Below the pieces are notes generated by a model, which saw nothing but the letters and a program-made list of their open reading frames with translations, did no database searches and was not told the DNA's origin. Of a stretch of 64,000 bases of DNA, positions 1 through 9,371 are shown one piece after another (position 1 is the stretch's first letter; each line of letters starts with the position of its first letter). The stretch comes from Bradyrhizobium iriomotense (GTDB taxonomy: Bacteria; Pseudomonadota; Alphaproteobacteria; Rhizobiales; Xanthobacteraceae). Position numbers and translations under genes: made by a program. The DNA is taken from NCBI RefSeq assembly GCF_030160715.1, contig NZ_BSOW01000009.1:62001-126000 (forward strand), given 5' to 3'.

Positions 1-155
1 CGTCCCCCTGGCACGTACTATGCCCGCAATCAGGTTTCGGTTCCAGTGGCCTGCTCCGGCGATCGTTAACGTGGCGCCGGGCGCAAGCAAGGCTCTTGCG
101 TGACGAATCCGCGCCGCTGGCGCTGACATTTTCGCGAGCCGGTCACCTCTTCACG

Positions 156-913
156 TCAATTCTTCAGCCGATAGCCGGTGCGGAAGATCCAGCCGATCAT
201 GACCAGACAGATCACCAGGAAGGCCGCGGTCATGCCGATGCTCAAGGCGACGCTGACATCGGCGATCTCGTAAAAGCTCCAGCGGAAGCCGGAGATCAGA
301 TAGACCACCGGATTGAGCAGGGCGACCGTGCGCCAGCCCGACGGCAGCATGTTGACGGAGTAGAAGCTGCCGCCGAGGAAGGTGAGCGGCGTCACCACCA
401 GCATCGGAATCATCTGGAGCTTCTCGAACCCGTCGGCCCAGATGCCGATGATGAAGCCGAACAGGCTGAAGGTCACCGCGGTCAGCACCAGGAACGTCAG
501 CATCCAGATCGGATGATGAATGTGCAGGGGAACGAACAGTCCGGCGGTGGCGAGAATAATCAGGCCGAGGATGATCGACTTGGTCGCGGCCGCTCCGACA
601 TAGCCGAGCACGATCTCGAAATAGGAGATCGGCGCTGAGAGGATCTCGTAGATCGTGCCGACGAATTTCGGGAAGTAGATGCCGAAGGAGGCGTTGGCGA
701 TGCTCTGGGTCAAGACCGACAGCATCACGAGCCCCGGCACGATGAACGTGCCGTAGCTCACGCCCTCGACATGGTCGATGCGCGACCCGATCGCGGCGCC
801 GAACACCACGAAGTAGAGCGAGGTCGAGACCACCGGCGAGACGATGCTTTGCAGCAGCGTGCGCCAGGTGCGCGCCATTTCGAACAGGTAGATGGCACGA
901 ACGGCGTGCAAAT

Positions 914-917
<4 letters not shown>
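156..917 (-). CDS. ABC-2 type transporter permease
   Basis: This 253-residue integral membrane protein has about six hydrophobic segments and the ABC-2 exporter layout, with a short cytoplasmic N-terminus ([18 protein letters not shown]) followed by alternating hydrophobic stretches. It ends in a last helix and a basic tail, FRTGYRLKN. The ATG at 917 overlaps the stop of the upstream ATPase gene in an ATGA arrangement, so the two are translationally coupled and should form one exporter. A longer open frame extends upstream but lies inside the ATPase gene and is not needed. The family (NodJ/YadH-like) exports lipids, polysaccharides or drugs. The substrate cannot be read from sequence. Confidence 0.9.
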
Positions 918-1837
<920 letters not shown>

Positions 1838-2114
1838 GATGGCCGGAGGGCTGGGGAGGGGAGGCTGGAACCAGCCCCTGAAGGGCAGGTCAGCGGAGCC
1901 CTGAAATAGGAACGCGATCTCCCTGTCGCAATTCCCTGGAGAAAAATGGTCTCAAAACAGGCCCCTGGATGGCGGGTTCCGGGCGACTGTTGCTGGAGAG
2001 ACACGCGCGGCAGCCAAAGATTGCCGTTCACGCGCCTCTTTGTTGCGTGCGCGAGCAGGCCGTGGCTACGATTCCCGCCAATTGCGAAGCGTATTGCTCC
2101 CAGGGAATAGACCG

Positions 2115-2834
2115 ATGAGACCGAACGGCCGTTACGCAGCCGGCGCCAGCCAGTTGTCCGCCATCCGTGTTTGGGCGACGTGCCTGCTCCTGCTGTCAGC
2201 TGTTGCCATGAGTCCGACGAGCGCCAAGGCGCAGCCGAGCCAGGCAGCCGCGACCACGCATGTCTATCTGCTGCGCGGCGTGCTCAACATCTTCTCGCTC
2301 GGGCTCGACACCATCGGCTCGCGGCTCGAGGCTCAGGGTATCCCGGTGACGGTTGCGAACTTCGTCTCCTGGTCCTCGCTCGCCGATGAGGCCGCCGCCG
2401 CCTACAAGGCGGGTCGGCTGAAGACCATCGTTCTGGTCGGTCATTCCTCGGGCGCCACCGCGCTGCCCGACATGATCGCCAAGCTCAACCGTCTCGGCGT
2501 GCCCGTGAAGCTCGCGATCGGGCTTGACTCCGTGTTCAAGACGAAGCTCTCGACCGGCGCCGAGCGTTACATCAACCTCTATATCGGCGATGGTCCCGGC
2601 GAGCCGGTGAGGGCCGCCGACGGTTTCCGCGGCAAGCTCGACAATGTCGACGTGCGCGGTTCGGGTGCCGGCCATATCACGATCGACAAGAACGAATTGA
2701 TCCAGCGCCGCGTGATCGCCGAGATCGATGCCGTGGTGATGCGCTCGCGTGCGCCCGCGGCCCCGACGGCACAGCCGGGTGCGCCGAAGCCGGTCGCCCG
2801 TTCGGCCGCGGCGACGGCTCCAGGGCGGAACTAG
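2115..2834 (+). CDS. secreted alpha/beta-hydrolase-like protein
   Basis: This 239-residue protein starts with a basic segment and a hydrophobic stretch (VWATCLLLLSAVAMS) ending near AKA, consistent with a signal peptide. The core reads VYLLRGVLNIFSLGLD, then VLVGHSSGA, a GxSxG nucleophile elbow, then LAIGLDSV and GHITIDKNE, where Asp and His could complete a Ser-Asp-His triad. The C-terminus is Ala/Pro-rich. It is a clear paralogue of the product at 4794-5756 (shared YLxRG, GHSxG, ERYIN and HITI/HINI blocks) but lacks the LysM tail. The ATG at 2115 was chosen because the signal peptide starts there; an upstream in-frame start at 2040 would add an unlikely leader. The substrate is unknown. Confidence 0.75.
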   Translation: MRPNGRYAAGASQLSAIRVWATCLLLLSAVAMSPTSAKAQPSQAAATTHVYLLRGVLNIFSLGLDTIGSRLEAQGIPVTVANFVSWSSLADEAAAAYKAGRLKTIVLVGHSSGATALPDMIAKLNRLGVPVKLAIGLDSVFKTKLSTGAERYINLYIGDGPGEPVRAADGFRGKLDNVDVRGSGAGHITIDKNELIQRRVIAEIDAVVMRSRAPAAPTAQPGAPKPVARSAAATAPGRN

Positions 2835-2872
2835 GCGAGCCCCGCGCGGCGTCTCGCTCCGCTGCCGAGACG

Positions 2873-4000
2873 CTAGCCGAGAAGCTCGGTGATCAGCGAC
2901 GCCGCCTTGATCCCCGTTCCCGTGATGACGACGACGGTGCGCTCGTTCGGGCGAATGGCGCCGCGCCGGGCAAGCTCGTCGAGCGCGGCGGCCGCGCTTG
3001 CCGATGTCGGCTCGGGAAACAGGCCCGTGATCGCGAGCTTCTTCAGCCCCGCGACGATGCCCTCTTCGGGGACGGCCACCGTGCCGCCGCCGGTTTCCTT
3101 CAGTACCGCCACCATCTGACGCAGGCGCAGCGGGCTCTTGATCGCGGTACCCTCGGCGATGGTCTTGCGGACCTCGCGCGCCACCGGCGTATCGACACCC
3201 GCCGTGAAGCTCGCATCGAGTGGCGAGCAGTTGAGCGGCTGCGAGGCAAACAGTTTTGGCATCCGCGCGATCTGCCCCGCCGCGAGCAGCTCCTTGAAGC
3301 CGAGATAGCAGCCGAGCAGGTTACTGCCCGCACCCACGGGAACGACAACGTTGTCGGGAGCCGAATAGCCGAAATCCTCCCACATCTCGTAGGCGAGAGA
3401 TTTGGTGCCTTCGAGGAAGAAGGGCTGCCAATTGTGGCTCGAATAGAAGGTCTCGCTGGACTGGCGGATGGCCTCCGCCTCCGACTCCTCGCGCGGCCCT
3501 TCCACCAGCTGGATATCAGCTCCGTAAGCGCGCACCTGTGCGATCTTCATCGGAGATGTCGACGCGGGCGCCAGGATCTTGATCTTCATTCCGCCGGCCG
3601 CGCCATAGGCGGCGACCGATGCGCCGCCATTGCCCGAACTGTCCTCGAGGACTGCGTTGACGCCGAGCTGGCGGATGAAAGACAGCATCACGGTGGTGCC
3701 GCGATCCTTGAAGCTGGCCGTCGGGTTGAACCATTCGAGCTTGAAGTAGGGCCTCAACTCGCCCCATTCCTTCTGGACCAGGGGCGTGCAGCCTTCGCCC
3801 ATGGAGATCGGACTGGCGATATCGACCGGCAGCGCCGCGCGATAGCGCCACAGCGAGCGCTCGCTGCGATCGATCTCGTCGCGCGAGATGCCGCGCAGCG
3901 TCGTCACCATCAGCGGCTTGCGGTCGTCGGAGCACCAGCGCGGCTGGTCCAGCGGGTAGAGCGTGCCGCTGAGCGGTTCGATGTAGCATGGCGTCTTCAT
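2873..4000 (-). CDS. threonine synthase-like PLP-dependent enzyme
   Basis: The 375-residue fold-type II PLP enzyme carries the lysine motif ASFKDRGT near residue 95, the substrate/cofactor loop SSGNGGASVAAYGAAGG near 120, and the glycine-rich phosphate-binding VVPVGAGSNLLG near 220. The N-terminus has a short zinc-ribbon-like start (CYIEPLSGTLYP...W-C) as in ThrC-like proteins. The family converts O-phosphohomoserine to threonine. Because it is not next to hom or thrB, a side role on another amino acid is possible. It is transcribed toward the hydrolase gene at 2115-2834 and stands alone. Confidence 0.82.
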   Translation of the reverse strand: MKTPCYIEPLSGTLYPLDQPRWCSDDRKPLMVTTLRGISRDEIDRSERSLWRYRAALPVDIASPISMGEGCTPLVQKEWGELRPYFKLEWFNPTASFKDRGTTVMLSFIRQLGVNAVLEDSSGNGGASVAAYGAAGGMKIKILAPASTSPMKIAQVRAYGADIQLVEGPREESEAEAIRQSSETFYSSHNWQPFFLEGTKSLAYEMWEDFGYSAPDNVVVPVGAGSNLLGCYLGFKELLAAGQIARMPKLFASQPLNCSPLDASFTAGVDTPVAREVRKTIAEGTAIKSPLRLRQMVAVLKETGGGTVAVPEEGIVAGLKKLAITGLFPEPTSASAAAALDELARRGAIRPNERTVVVITGTGIKAASLITELLG

Positions 4001-4181
4001 GGGCGATCTCGGATGCGAGCTTCAGGGCCGATTACGCCGCCAGATGATCAGGCGAGAGGCGCGAGGAAGCGGCGGCCCGATTGAACGATTCTAAGTGCCG
4101 AAACGGAATATCGATGTCAATTCCGGCGTTCCCAAGTTCGCGGGAAGCTGCGACTGAATGCATTCGGAAAGCGAGGCTCGC

Positions 4182-4661
4182 ATGATCCGGAGATTGGTTG
4201 CCACAGTCGTGCTGATGTCTGCGTTGCTCGGTCCGTCGCCCGGCCTTGCCGGCGTCAAGGTCCGCTTCATCAATCCCGAGCGGTACACTGACGCGGATAG
4301 CTTCGGTGGTGCATCGCGCGAGGTCACGCTGGCGGAGTTTCGCGCCTATCTCGAAACCCTGGGCAGGCGGCTGCTCGCGCCGGGGCAGAATCTGAGCATC
4401 GATGTCCTCGATATCGATCTTGCCGGCCAGGACGAGCCTCGGGGGCGTGGCACGGAGGTGAGGGTGATGCGCGACGTCACGCCGCCGCGCATCAAGCTGC
4501 GCTACACGCTGAGCGGCGGAGGCAGGCGCACGACGAGCGGTGAGGACGATCTGAGCGACATGAACTATCTGATGAACTCCTCCGGCCGCCTGAGTGGCCG
4601 CTACGGCTACGAGAAGGCGCTTCTGGATGACTGGTTCAGGCGCATCGCCGGTTCGCGATAA
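4182..4661 (+). CDS. DUF3016 family secreted protein
   Basis: The 159-residue product has a signal peptide (MIRRLVATVVLMSALLG...GLA) and a mature part starting VKVRFINPERYTDADSF, the hallmark of DUF3016 proteins, which have no known biochemical function. The C-terminal YGYEKALLDDWFRRIA is also typical. The ATG at 4182 is preferred over 4158 because it opens the signal peptide and has GAGG just upstream. It is monocistronic, in a run of small secreted proteins. Confidence 0.78.
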   Translation: MIRRLVATVVLMSALLGPSPGLAGVKVRFINPERYTDADSFGGASREVTLAEFRAYLETLGRRLLAPGQNLSIDVLDIDLAGQDEPRGRGTEVRVMRDVTPPRIKLRYTLSGGGRRTTSGEDDLSDMNYLMNSSGRLSGRYGYEKALLDDWFRRIAGSR

Positions 4662-4793
4662 GTGAGCGGGGCCGGCGCATTGGCGTTGACGCGCAATTGG
4701 GGAGGCTTTGTGCCCCAAATTCCGCCAAATCGGTGGTCAGTAAGGCCGGAATAGGGAAGGCGTCTGCCTTTCCGCGGTGGGGTTGCAGGACGA

Positions 4794-5756
4794 ATGGTTG
4801 TTTTGAGGCGAGTGGTCGTGCTGGCGGCTGGCGTGTTGCTTGCCGTCTCGACCGCCGTGGCGGTCGCGTCGCCGGCAAAACCGAAGAAGTCGGCCGCGAT
4901 CGTGGCACCATCACTGCCGCAACCGCCCCCGCTGCCCGCTGAGGCAGAGTCAATGCCGTCGCCGCGTGTCTATCTGTTCCGCGGCGCGCTGGGGCCGATC
5001 TTCTCGACCGGCATGGACCGCCTTGGGGAGCGGCTGACGGAAGCCGGCTTCAAGGCCGACGTCTACGAATTCACGATCTGCCGGCTGGTCGCCCAGCGTG
5101 CGATCACCGCCTACCGTGAACAGCCTGCGCCGGTCGTGCTGATCGGGCATTCCATGGGCGGGCTGTGCTCGATCATCTTCGCCGAAATGTTTGCCGAGGA
5201 GAAGCTTCCGGTCAGCCTCGTGATCACCATCGATCCCGCGCATGCGACCGGAAACGTGCCGCTCAATGTCGAGCGCTTCATCAACATCTATCTGTCCGAC
5301 AGCGTGCTCGGCGGCGGCGACGTGGTCGCCGAGCCCGGCTATCGCGGCCATTATGCGAGCTTCGATCTGAAGCAGAACAAACGCGTCACGCACATCAACA
5401 TCGAGAAGTCCGAAGACATCCACCGCCAGATCGTCGACATGGTCGCGCAATTGCCGCGCGTGCCGGCGCAGGCGCAAGGAGAGCCCGTGCCGCTGCGCTA
5501 TCTCGTTCCGGGCGACACGTTGGTGGAGCTGTGGGACTCGGGCGTGAAGCTGCCCATGCGTGCCGGCGACACGCTCGAACGGATCGCCACGCAATATCAT
5601 GTGCCGGTGTGGTCGCTCGCGCAGGCCAACGGGTTGTCTGAAGGCACGCCGCTTGCCGCCGCTCAGGACGTCATCATCCCGCGCCATCTGCTGCAGGCTG
5701 TGCCGGCGCAGGCCGCCGTCACCCCGCCCAAGTCGGTAGCTAAGTCAGTGCGCTGA
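4794..5756 (+). CDS. secreted alpha/beta-hydrolase-like protein with LysM domain
   Basis: The 320-residue protein has an N-terminal signal or anchor helix (VVVLAAGVLLAVSTAVAVA), a Pro-rich linker, then a hydrolase-like core with VYLFRGALGPIFSTGMD, VLIGHSMGGL (GxSxG), VITIDPA and THINIEKSE. These supply candidate Ser, Asp and His residues. Residues about 245-300 form one LysM-like unit (MRAGDTLERIATQYHVPVWSL...IIPRHL) that should bind peptidoglycan. It is a paralogue of the gene at 2115-2834, with a LysM addition. A role at the cell wall as lipase or esterase is inference only. Confidence 0.78.
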   Translation: MVVLRRVVVLAAGVLLAVSTAVAVASPAKPKKSAAIVAPSLPQPPPLPAEAESMPSPRVYLFRGALGPIFSTGMDRLGERLTEAGFKADVYEFTICRLVAQRAITAYREQPAPVVLIGHSMGGLCSIIFAEMFAEEKLPVSLVITIDPAHATGNVPLNVERFINIYLSDSVLGGGDVVAEPGYRGHYASFDLKQNKRVTHINIEKSEDIHRQIVDMVAQLPRVPAQAQGEPVPLRYLVPGDTLVELWDSGVKLPMRAGDTLERIATQYHVPVWSLAQANGLSEGTPLAAAQDVIIPRHLLQAVPAQAAVTPPKSVAKSVR

Positions 5757-5779
5757 TCCTCGTCGGCGGTGCGTAGAAA

Positions 5780-6406
5780 TCACCGCGGCGACAGGAACGG
5801 AATGATCATCGGGACGCGGCGGCAATAGGCGCCGTAGGCATCTTCACCGAGTTCCTTCGACAGGAAGACTTCTTCCATCCGGCCCTTCTGCCACATGCCG
5901 AGCGAGATCAGGATGGCGCCGAGGATCGCCGTCACCGTGCCGACCGCGATGCCGGTCGCGAGCATGCCGGCGATCAGGCCGGTGTAGATCGGATGACGCA
6001 CGATGCCGTACGGGCCGGTGTCGATGACGCGGTGGTCTTCCTTGTGGGTGATGGTGTTCGACCAGAACTTGCCGAGATGCAGACGTCCCCACCAGGTGAA
6101 GGAGATTCCGGCGAGCACGACCAGCGCTGCGATGTAGACGCCGGTTTCGCCGAATACCCATAGCGGCTTCTCGCTCAGCACTTCCGCGGTCCACGGCGTG
6201 AACAGGATGCCGCCGATCAGGATCGGCAGGCGATAGCGTTGCGAGTCCAGCGTCATCACCTGCTTCTTGGTGCGGCCCTGCCAGAACGAGGCTCCTACCC
6301 AGCTTGCGAGCCAGGCGAGCCAGATCAATGCCAGCAGTTTGGTCGGCCAGGTCGTGGTCCAGCCACCCCAGGCGAAAGAGAGAAGCTTGCTGAAATCAAA
6401 GGACAT
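5780..6406 (-). CDS. isoprenylcysteine carboxyl methyltransferase-family membrane protein
   Basis: The 208-residue protein has four to five hydrophobic helices. It carries the family signature in which the SAM-binding part reads VIDTGPYGIVRHPIYTGLIAG, followed by a helix and the charged E-E-VFLSKELGEDAYGAYCRRV segment. Bacterial members methylate lipids or small molecules in the membrane, not prenylated proteins. It lies 30 bp downstream of the HpnA-like epimerase on the same strand, so co-transcription is likely. That suggests a lipid or lipid-linked sugar substrate. The exact reaction is unknown. Confidence 0.85.
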   Translation of the reverse strand: MSFDFSKLLSFAWGGWTTTWPTKLLALIWLAWLASWVGASFWQGRTKKQVMTLDSQRYRLPILIGGILFTPWTAEVLSEKPLWVFGETGVYIAALVVLAGISFTWWGRLHLGKFWSNTITHKEDHRVIDTGPYGIVRHPIYTGLIAGMLATGIAVGTVTAILGAILISLGMWQKGRMEEVFLSKELGEDAYGAYCRRVPMIIPFLSPR

Positions 6407-6436
6407 GCGGAAAGGTTCTTGCTTTTGGGCTTGGGC

Positions 6437-7468
6437 TCAGCTCGCGCGCGAGCTGAGCGCGTGGCGCTCGATGCCGGCCTGCGTTTGCAGGCCGCCACGT
6501 GCGAGCAGATGGGTGATGGTTTCGCGCAGCACCGGCTCGACCGGGCGGGGCGCATAGCCGAGCTCGGTGCGCGCCTTGTCGATCGAGAGGTCGCTGGCGG
6601 CAAGCGCAATGCGCACGCCTTCGCCAGTGCCGTTGGGCGGCCGGTGCGTGAGGTGGTCGGAGATGTATTCGAGCATGATCGCCGATAGCTCGGCGAGCCT
6701 GCCGGGCACCGCGATGGGGTACTGCTTGCGGCCGCTGATCACCGACATCATGCGCAGGATCTGTCCGAGCCGGACGCAGTCGCCGCCGAGAATGTAACGC
6801 TGCCCGATGCGCCCGCGCTCCATCGCGAGCAGGAGGCCCATGGCGACATCGCGCACATCGACCAGGTTGACGAGGAAGTTGATGTGCGGCTGCACCTTCT
6901 TTTGCAGGAAGTACCACAGCATCGCGGTCGGCGGCGTGAGATTCTGATCGACCGGCCCGATCGGCATGGTCGGCGTGCCGATGACGAGCGGGAAGCCCGC
7001 CGCCGCGGCCTTTGCCGCGCAATGTTCGGCGAGCGATTTCGACCGCGTATAGGCGCCCGGCATCGCGTCGGCCGGCTGCAGTGCCTCCTCGGCAGGAATG
7101 CCGGCGAGCTGCGAGTAGGGGAACAGGATCGATTCCGTCGAGCAGTGCAGGAAGCGCGACACGCCGCGCAGTTGCGCTGCCGTCAGCACGATTTCGGTGC
7201 CGCGGCAGTTGACCTCGTGGAAATCCTGCTTGTTGGCGACCCACATGCCGGGCAGGCCGGCGAGGTGATAGACCTGATCGACGCCCGCGAGCGCGCGATC
7301 GACCGCGTCGCCGTCGAGCACCGAGCCCGCGACGTAGTCGACGTCAGCACACGGTGCGGCCGGCGGTCGCACATCGAGAACGCGCACCCGCTGCCCCCTG
7401 GCGCGGAGCGCTTCTACAAGGTGATGTCCGATGAAGCCGCTGCCACCGGTAACCAGTACGAGAGTCAT
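6437..7468 (-). CDS. HpnA-like NAD-dependent sugar epimerase/dehydratase
   Basis: The 343-residue extended SDR has the Rossmann motif VTGGSGFIGHHLVEALRARG at residues 5-24. Further motifs are the YHLAGLPGMW and ANKQDFHEVN blocks, an active-site Ser/Thr region (LHCSTESILFP) and a YTRSKSLAE motif giving the YxxxK catalytic pair. The sequence resembles hopanoid-associated sugar epimerase HpnA. The other hpn and shc genes are not in this window, so the hopanoid link is uncertain. It lies between the membrane methyltransferase and the Mpo1-like gene, all on the minus strand with short gaps (30 and 32 bp). Confidence 0.82.
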   Translation of the reverse strand: MTLVLVTGGSGFIGHHLVEALRARGQRVRVLDVRPPAAPCADVDYVAGSVLDGDAVDRALAGVDQVYHLAGLPGMWVANKQDFHEVNCRGTEIVLTAAQLRGVSRFLHCSTESILFPYSQLAGIPAEEALQPADAMPGAYTRSKSLAEHCAAKAAAAGFPLVIGTPTMPIGPVDQNLTPPTAMLWYFLQKKVQPHINFLVNLVDVRDVAMGLLLAMERGRIGQRYILGGDCVRLGQILRMMSVISGRKQYPIAVPGRLAELSAIMLEYISDHLTHRPPNGTGEGVRIALAASDLSIDKARTELGYAPRPVEPVLRETITHLLARGGLQTQAGIERHALSSRAS

Positions 7469-7500
7469 GAAGACGTTTGCTGCTGTTCCGCTCTGGAATC

Positions 7501-8019
7501 TTATCGGGTTGATAGGGAATTGGTCGGAACAGGCGCGAGAATCGCGGCAAGGTCACGACGAAATCCCAACGCGATGAATAATTTTGCCATTACAAACATC
7601 GGTCCAAGCAAAAGATGAGACGGAAAGGTGAACAACGAGGCCTCGCGGCCCTCGAAAACCTTGTGGCCGATCGCCTGCGCGGCGAAGCCGAGCGCGACCA
7701 GCGCGGCGAAGATCGCCCACATCGTGAGGGTGCTGACTTGCGCCGCAATGGTCGTCGCGATTGAGAACAGCACGATGGACACGGCAAGAATACCTGTCCC
7801 CAGCGCCACGTCGAGCAGCAGCCAATAGATGAGGACCGGCAACGCGAGGATCACCGCGAGGCTGAATTCGAATCCGAACAGCGGGACCTGCACCAGCGTC
7901 AGCGGCATCACGGCGCCCGTGAACAGCAGGAGAATACCGATCACATGCATCGCCGTGTTCCGGGGATCACGATGGTACTCGACATAAACGGCAAGTTGGC
8001 GTTGAAAAAAGCCACCCAT
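7501..8019 (-). CDS. Mpo1-like (DUF962) membrane protein
   Basis: The 172-residue protein begins MGGFFQRQLAVYVEYHRDPRN followed by a His-x-Ile-Gly-Ile block, the histidine pattern of the DUF962/Mpo1 family. It continues with four hydrophobic segments and AQAIGHKVFEGREASL, which supplies a further conserved His. Yeast Mpo1 is an Fe(II)-dependent dioxygenase that removes one carbon from 2-hydroxy fatty acids. Bacterial members are mostly uncharacterised. The start at 8019 was chosen because GTGAG lies upstream; an in-frame ATG at 8037 is possible. It heads a three-gene same-strand run with the epimerase and the methyltransferase. Confidence 0.8.
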   Translation of the reverse strand: MGGFFQRQLAVYVEYHRDPRNTAMHVIGILLLFTGAVMPLTLVQVPLFGFEFSLAVILALPVLIYWLLLDVALGTGILAVSIVLFSIATTIAAQVSTLTMWAIFAALVALGFAAQAIGHKVFEGREASLFTFPSHLLLGPMFVMAKLFIALGFRRDLAAILAPVPTNSLSTR

Positions 8020-8189
8020 CTTGGTCTCACTGAGCATGCAGGTCGGAGGAAGCGACAAGCCTATAGCATCTGCTTGCCCCCTGCACAAACCGGCGCAATT
8101 GTCGCGCAGAGCAGGCATTCGAGACGCCGTACGCGCGAAAAACAGTCAGGGGTTCAAGGGGTTCCGGATACGGCCCGGATGAGATCAAA

Positions 8190-8864
8190 TTAGTGTTTTT
8201 TGGCCGGCTTCTTGGCCGGCGCCGCAGGTTTGGGCGCCGCAGGCTGGCCGGCCTGTTCCTCGGGGAGTTTTGCAAGCGTCAGGACCTGCGTCTGCCCGTT
8301 TGCTGCCGAGGTCGGACGCGCGCGATCGAGGAATTGCTCCTCGCCAAGTCCGATCGACTGGATGCGCTTGGCGGAGATCTTGAACGTGTTGACCAGCACG
8401 TCGCGGATCGCATCCGCGCGGCGCTGGCTCAGGATCGCATTGGCTTCCCGCGTCTTCGAATTGGATTCGACATGGCCGACGATCAGGAAGGTGTAGGGCA
8501 GCAGCGAGGCGTGAACCAGCGCATCCGCGATGCGGCCGACCGTCTGGTAGGACGAAGGCTGGATGATCGGCGTGTCGGCGTCGAACTGGATCGGCGTGTT
8601 GAAAGCCGGCAGGCTCGCAAGGTCAGGCGCGATCAGCGGGCGATTCACCGGACCCGGATCGTTCTTGATCCGCGTCTTGGCCCGCTCCATCACCTGTGGC
8701 TTCAGCGCCGCGAGGTCGAGGTCGGGGCCGGTTTCGAAATGGTTGAGCTTGGCGACGATGTCGTCGCGGGTCGGCGGCGTCGTCTGCGCGCCTACCGAGC
8801 CTGCCGCGAGCACCAGGGCGAGCGCGAGGCCGGTCGATTGCAGGGTGAGCCTGGCCGCGCGCAT
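8190..8864 (-). CDS. OmpA-family periplasmic protein
   Basis: The 224-residue protein has a signal peptide (LTLQSTGLALALVLAAGSVGAQ). It then carries a C-terminal OmpA-like peptidoglycan-binding domain at roughly residues 95-200 (IQFDADTPIIQPSSYQTVGRI, LIVGHVESNSKTREANAILSQRRADAIRDVL, IQSIGLGEEQFLD). The tail is a Lys/Pro/Ala-rich sequence ending KKPAKKH. The start at 8864 overlaps the stop of the upstream Cys-rich gene (ATGA), so the two are coupled. The likely role is anchoring or organising the envelope. Confidence 0.82.
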   Translation of the reverse strand: MRAARLTLQSTGLALALVLAAGSVGAQTTPPTRDDIVAKLNHFETGPDLDLAALKPQVMERAKTRIKNDPGPVNRPLIAPDLASLPAFNTPIQFDADTPIIQPSSYQTVGRIADALVHASLLPYTFLIVGHVESNSKTREANAILSQRRADAIRDVLVNTFKISAKRIQSIGLGEEQFLDRARPTSAANGQTQVLTLAKLPEEQAGQPAAPKPAAPAKKPAKKH

Positions 8865-9280
8865 CAGCGATACCCCGCGTCGTCCACCGCCTTCAGGCAG
8901 TTGTTGCTGATGCCCTTTGGCGTCGAGATCAGGCAGGGAATCGACTTGCTGGTCTCCTTGGTCGAGCCGTTGCACACCTTGACGATCTCGCGCTGGCAGG
9001 CGTTCGCCACTGTCACGCGCGCGGCGACCCGCTTCTGGATGGCGTCGAAGGCCGCGAGATAATCGGTCTGGCACTGCGGCGACAGCACGTCCCGATTTCG
9101 CGACAAGCATTCCTTCAGCCGCGTCGAATCCGGGTTCACGCCACGGCAATTGGCCACGATCTCCGCGCCGCAGCTCTTGGCCAGCATGCCGATCGCATCG
9201 CCAAAGCTCATGGTATCAGCCGCTGCCAGCGACGGCATGCCAAATGCAAGTACGGCGAGTGTGATGAAGCCCCGGGCCAT
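8864..9280 (-). CDS. small secreted cysteine-rich protein
   Basis: The 138-residue protein begins with a signal peptide (MARGFITLAVLAFGMPSLAAA). The mature part has seven cysteines in a spaced pattern (SCGAEIVANCRG, LKECLSRN, PQCQTDY, NACQREIVKVCNG, IPCLI, NNCLKAV), resembling the Cys-rich repeat family found in Golgi apparatus protein 1 and many bacterial secreted proteins. Function is unknown. An upstream in-frame ATG at 9310 would add ten residues; neither start has a strong ribosome binding site. Translational coupling to the OmpA-like gene suggests they act together in the periplasm. Confidence 0.72.
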   Translation of the reverse strand: MARGFITLAVLAFGMPSLAAADTMSFGDAIGMLAKSCGAEIVANCRGVNPDSTRLKECLSRNRDVLSPQCQTDYLAAFDAIQKRVAARVTVANACQREIVKVCNGSTKETSKSIPCLISTPKGISNNCLKAVDDAGYR

Positions 9281-9371
9281 GGCCGCATCTGATACGGGGA
9301 AGTTCGCCATGGTCAAGGGGCGTGGAGCAAGGAAAGCCGGCGGCGTAACGCCGCCGCAACAGGGGGAGGCT

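Noticed and set aside
1..69. A plus-strand frame running in from the left edge and ending in TAA (…GTYYARNQVSVPVACSGDR).
   Set aside because: Only 22 residues are visible, with no family match. It could be the tail of a gene outside the window, but this cannot be supported.
6437..7468. Considered part of a hopanoid biosynthesis cluster.
   Set aside because: No squalene-hopene cyclase or other hpn genes are visible within the window, so only the single-gene similarity is reported.
9300..9371. Possible separate small gene between the helicase and the Cys-rich gene.
   Set aside because: Only a 62- to 92-bp gap exists, with no start codon and ribosome site pair that would support a gene.
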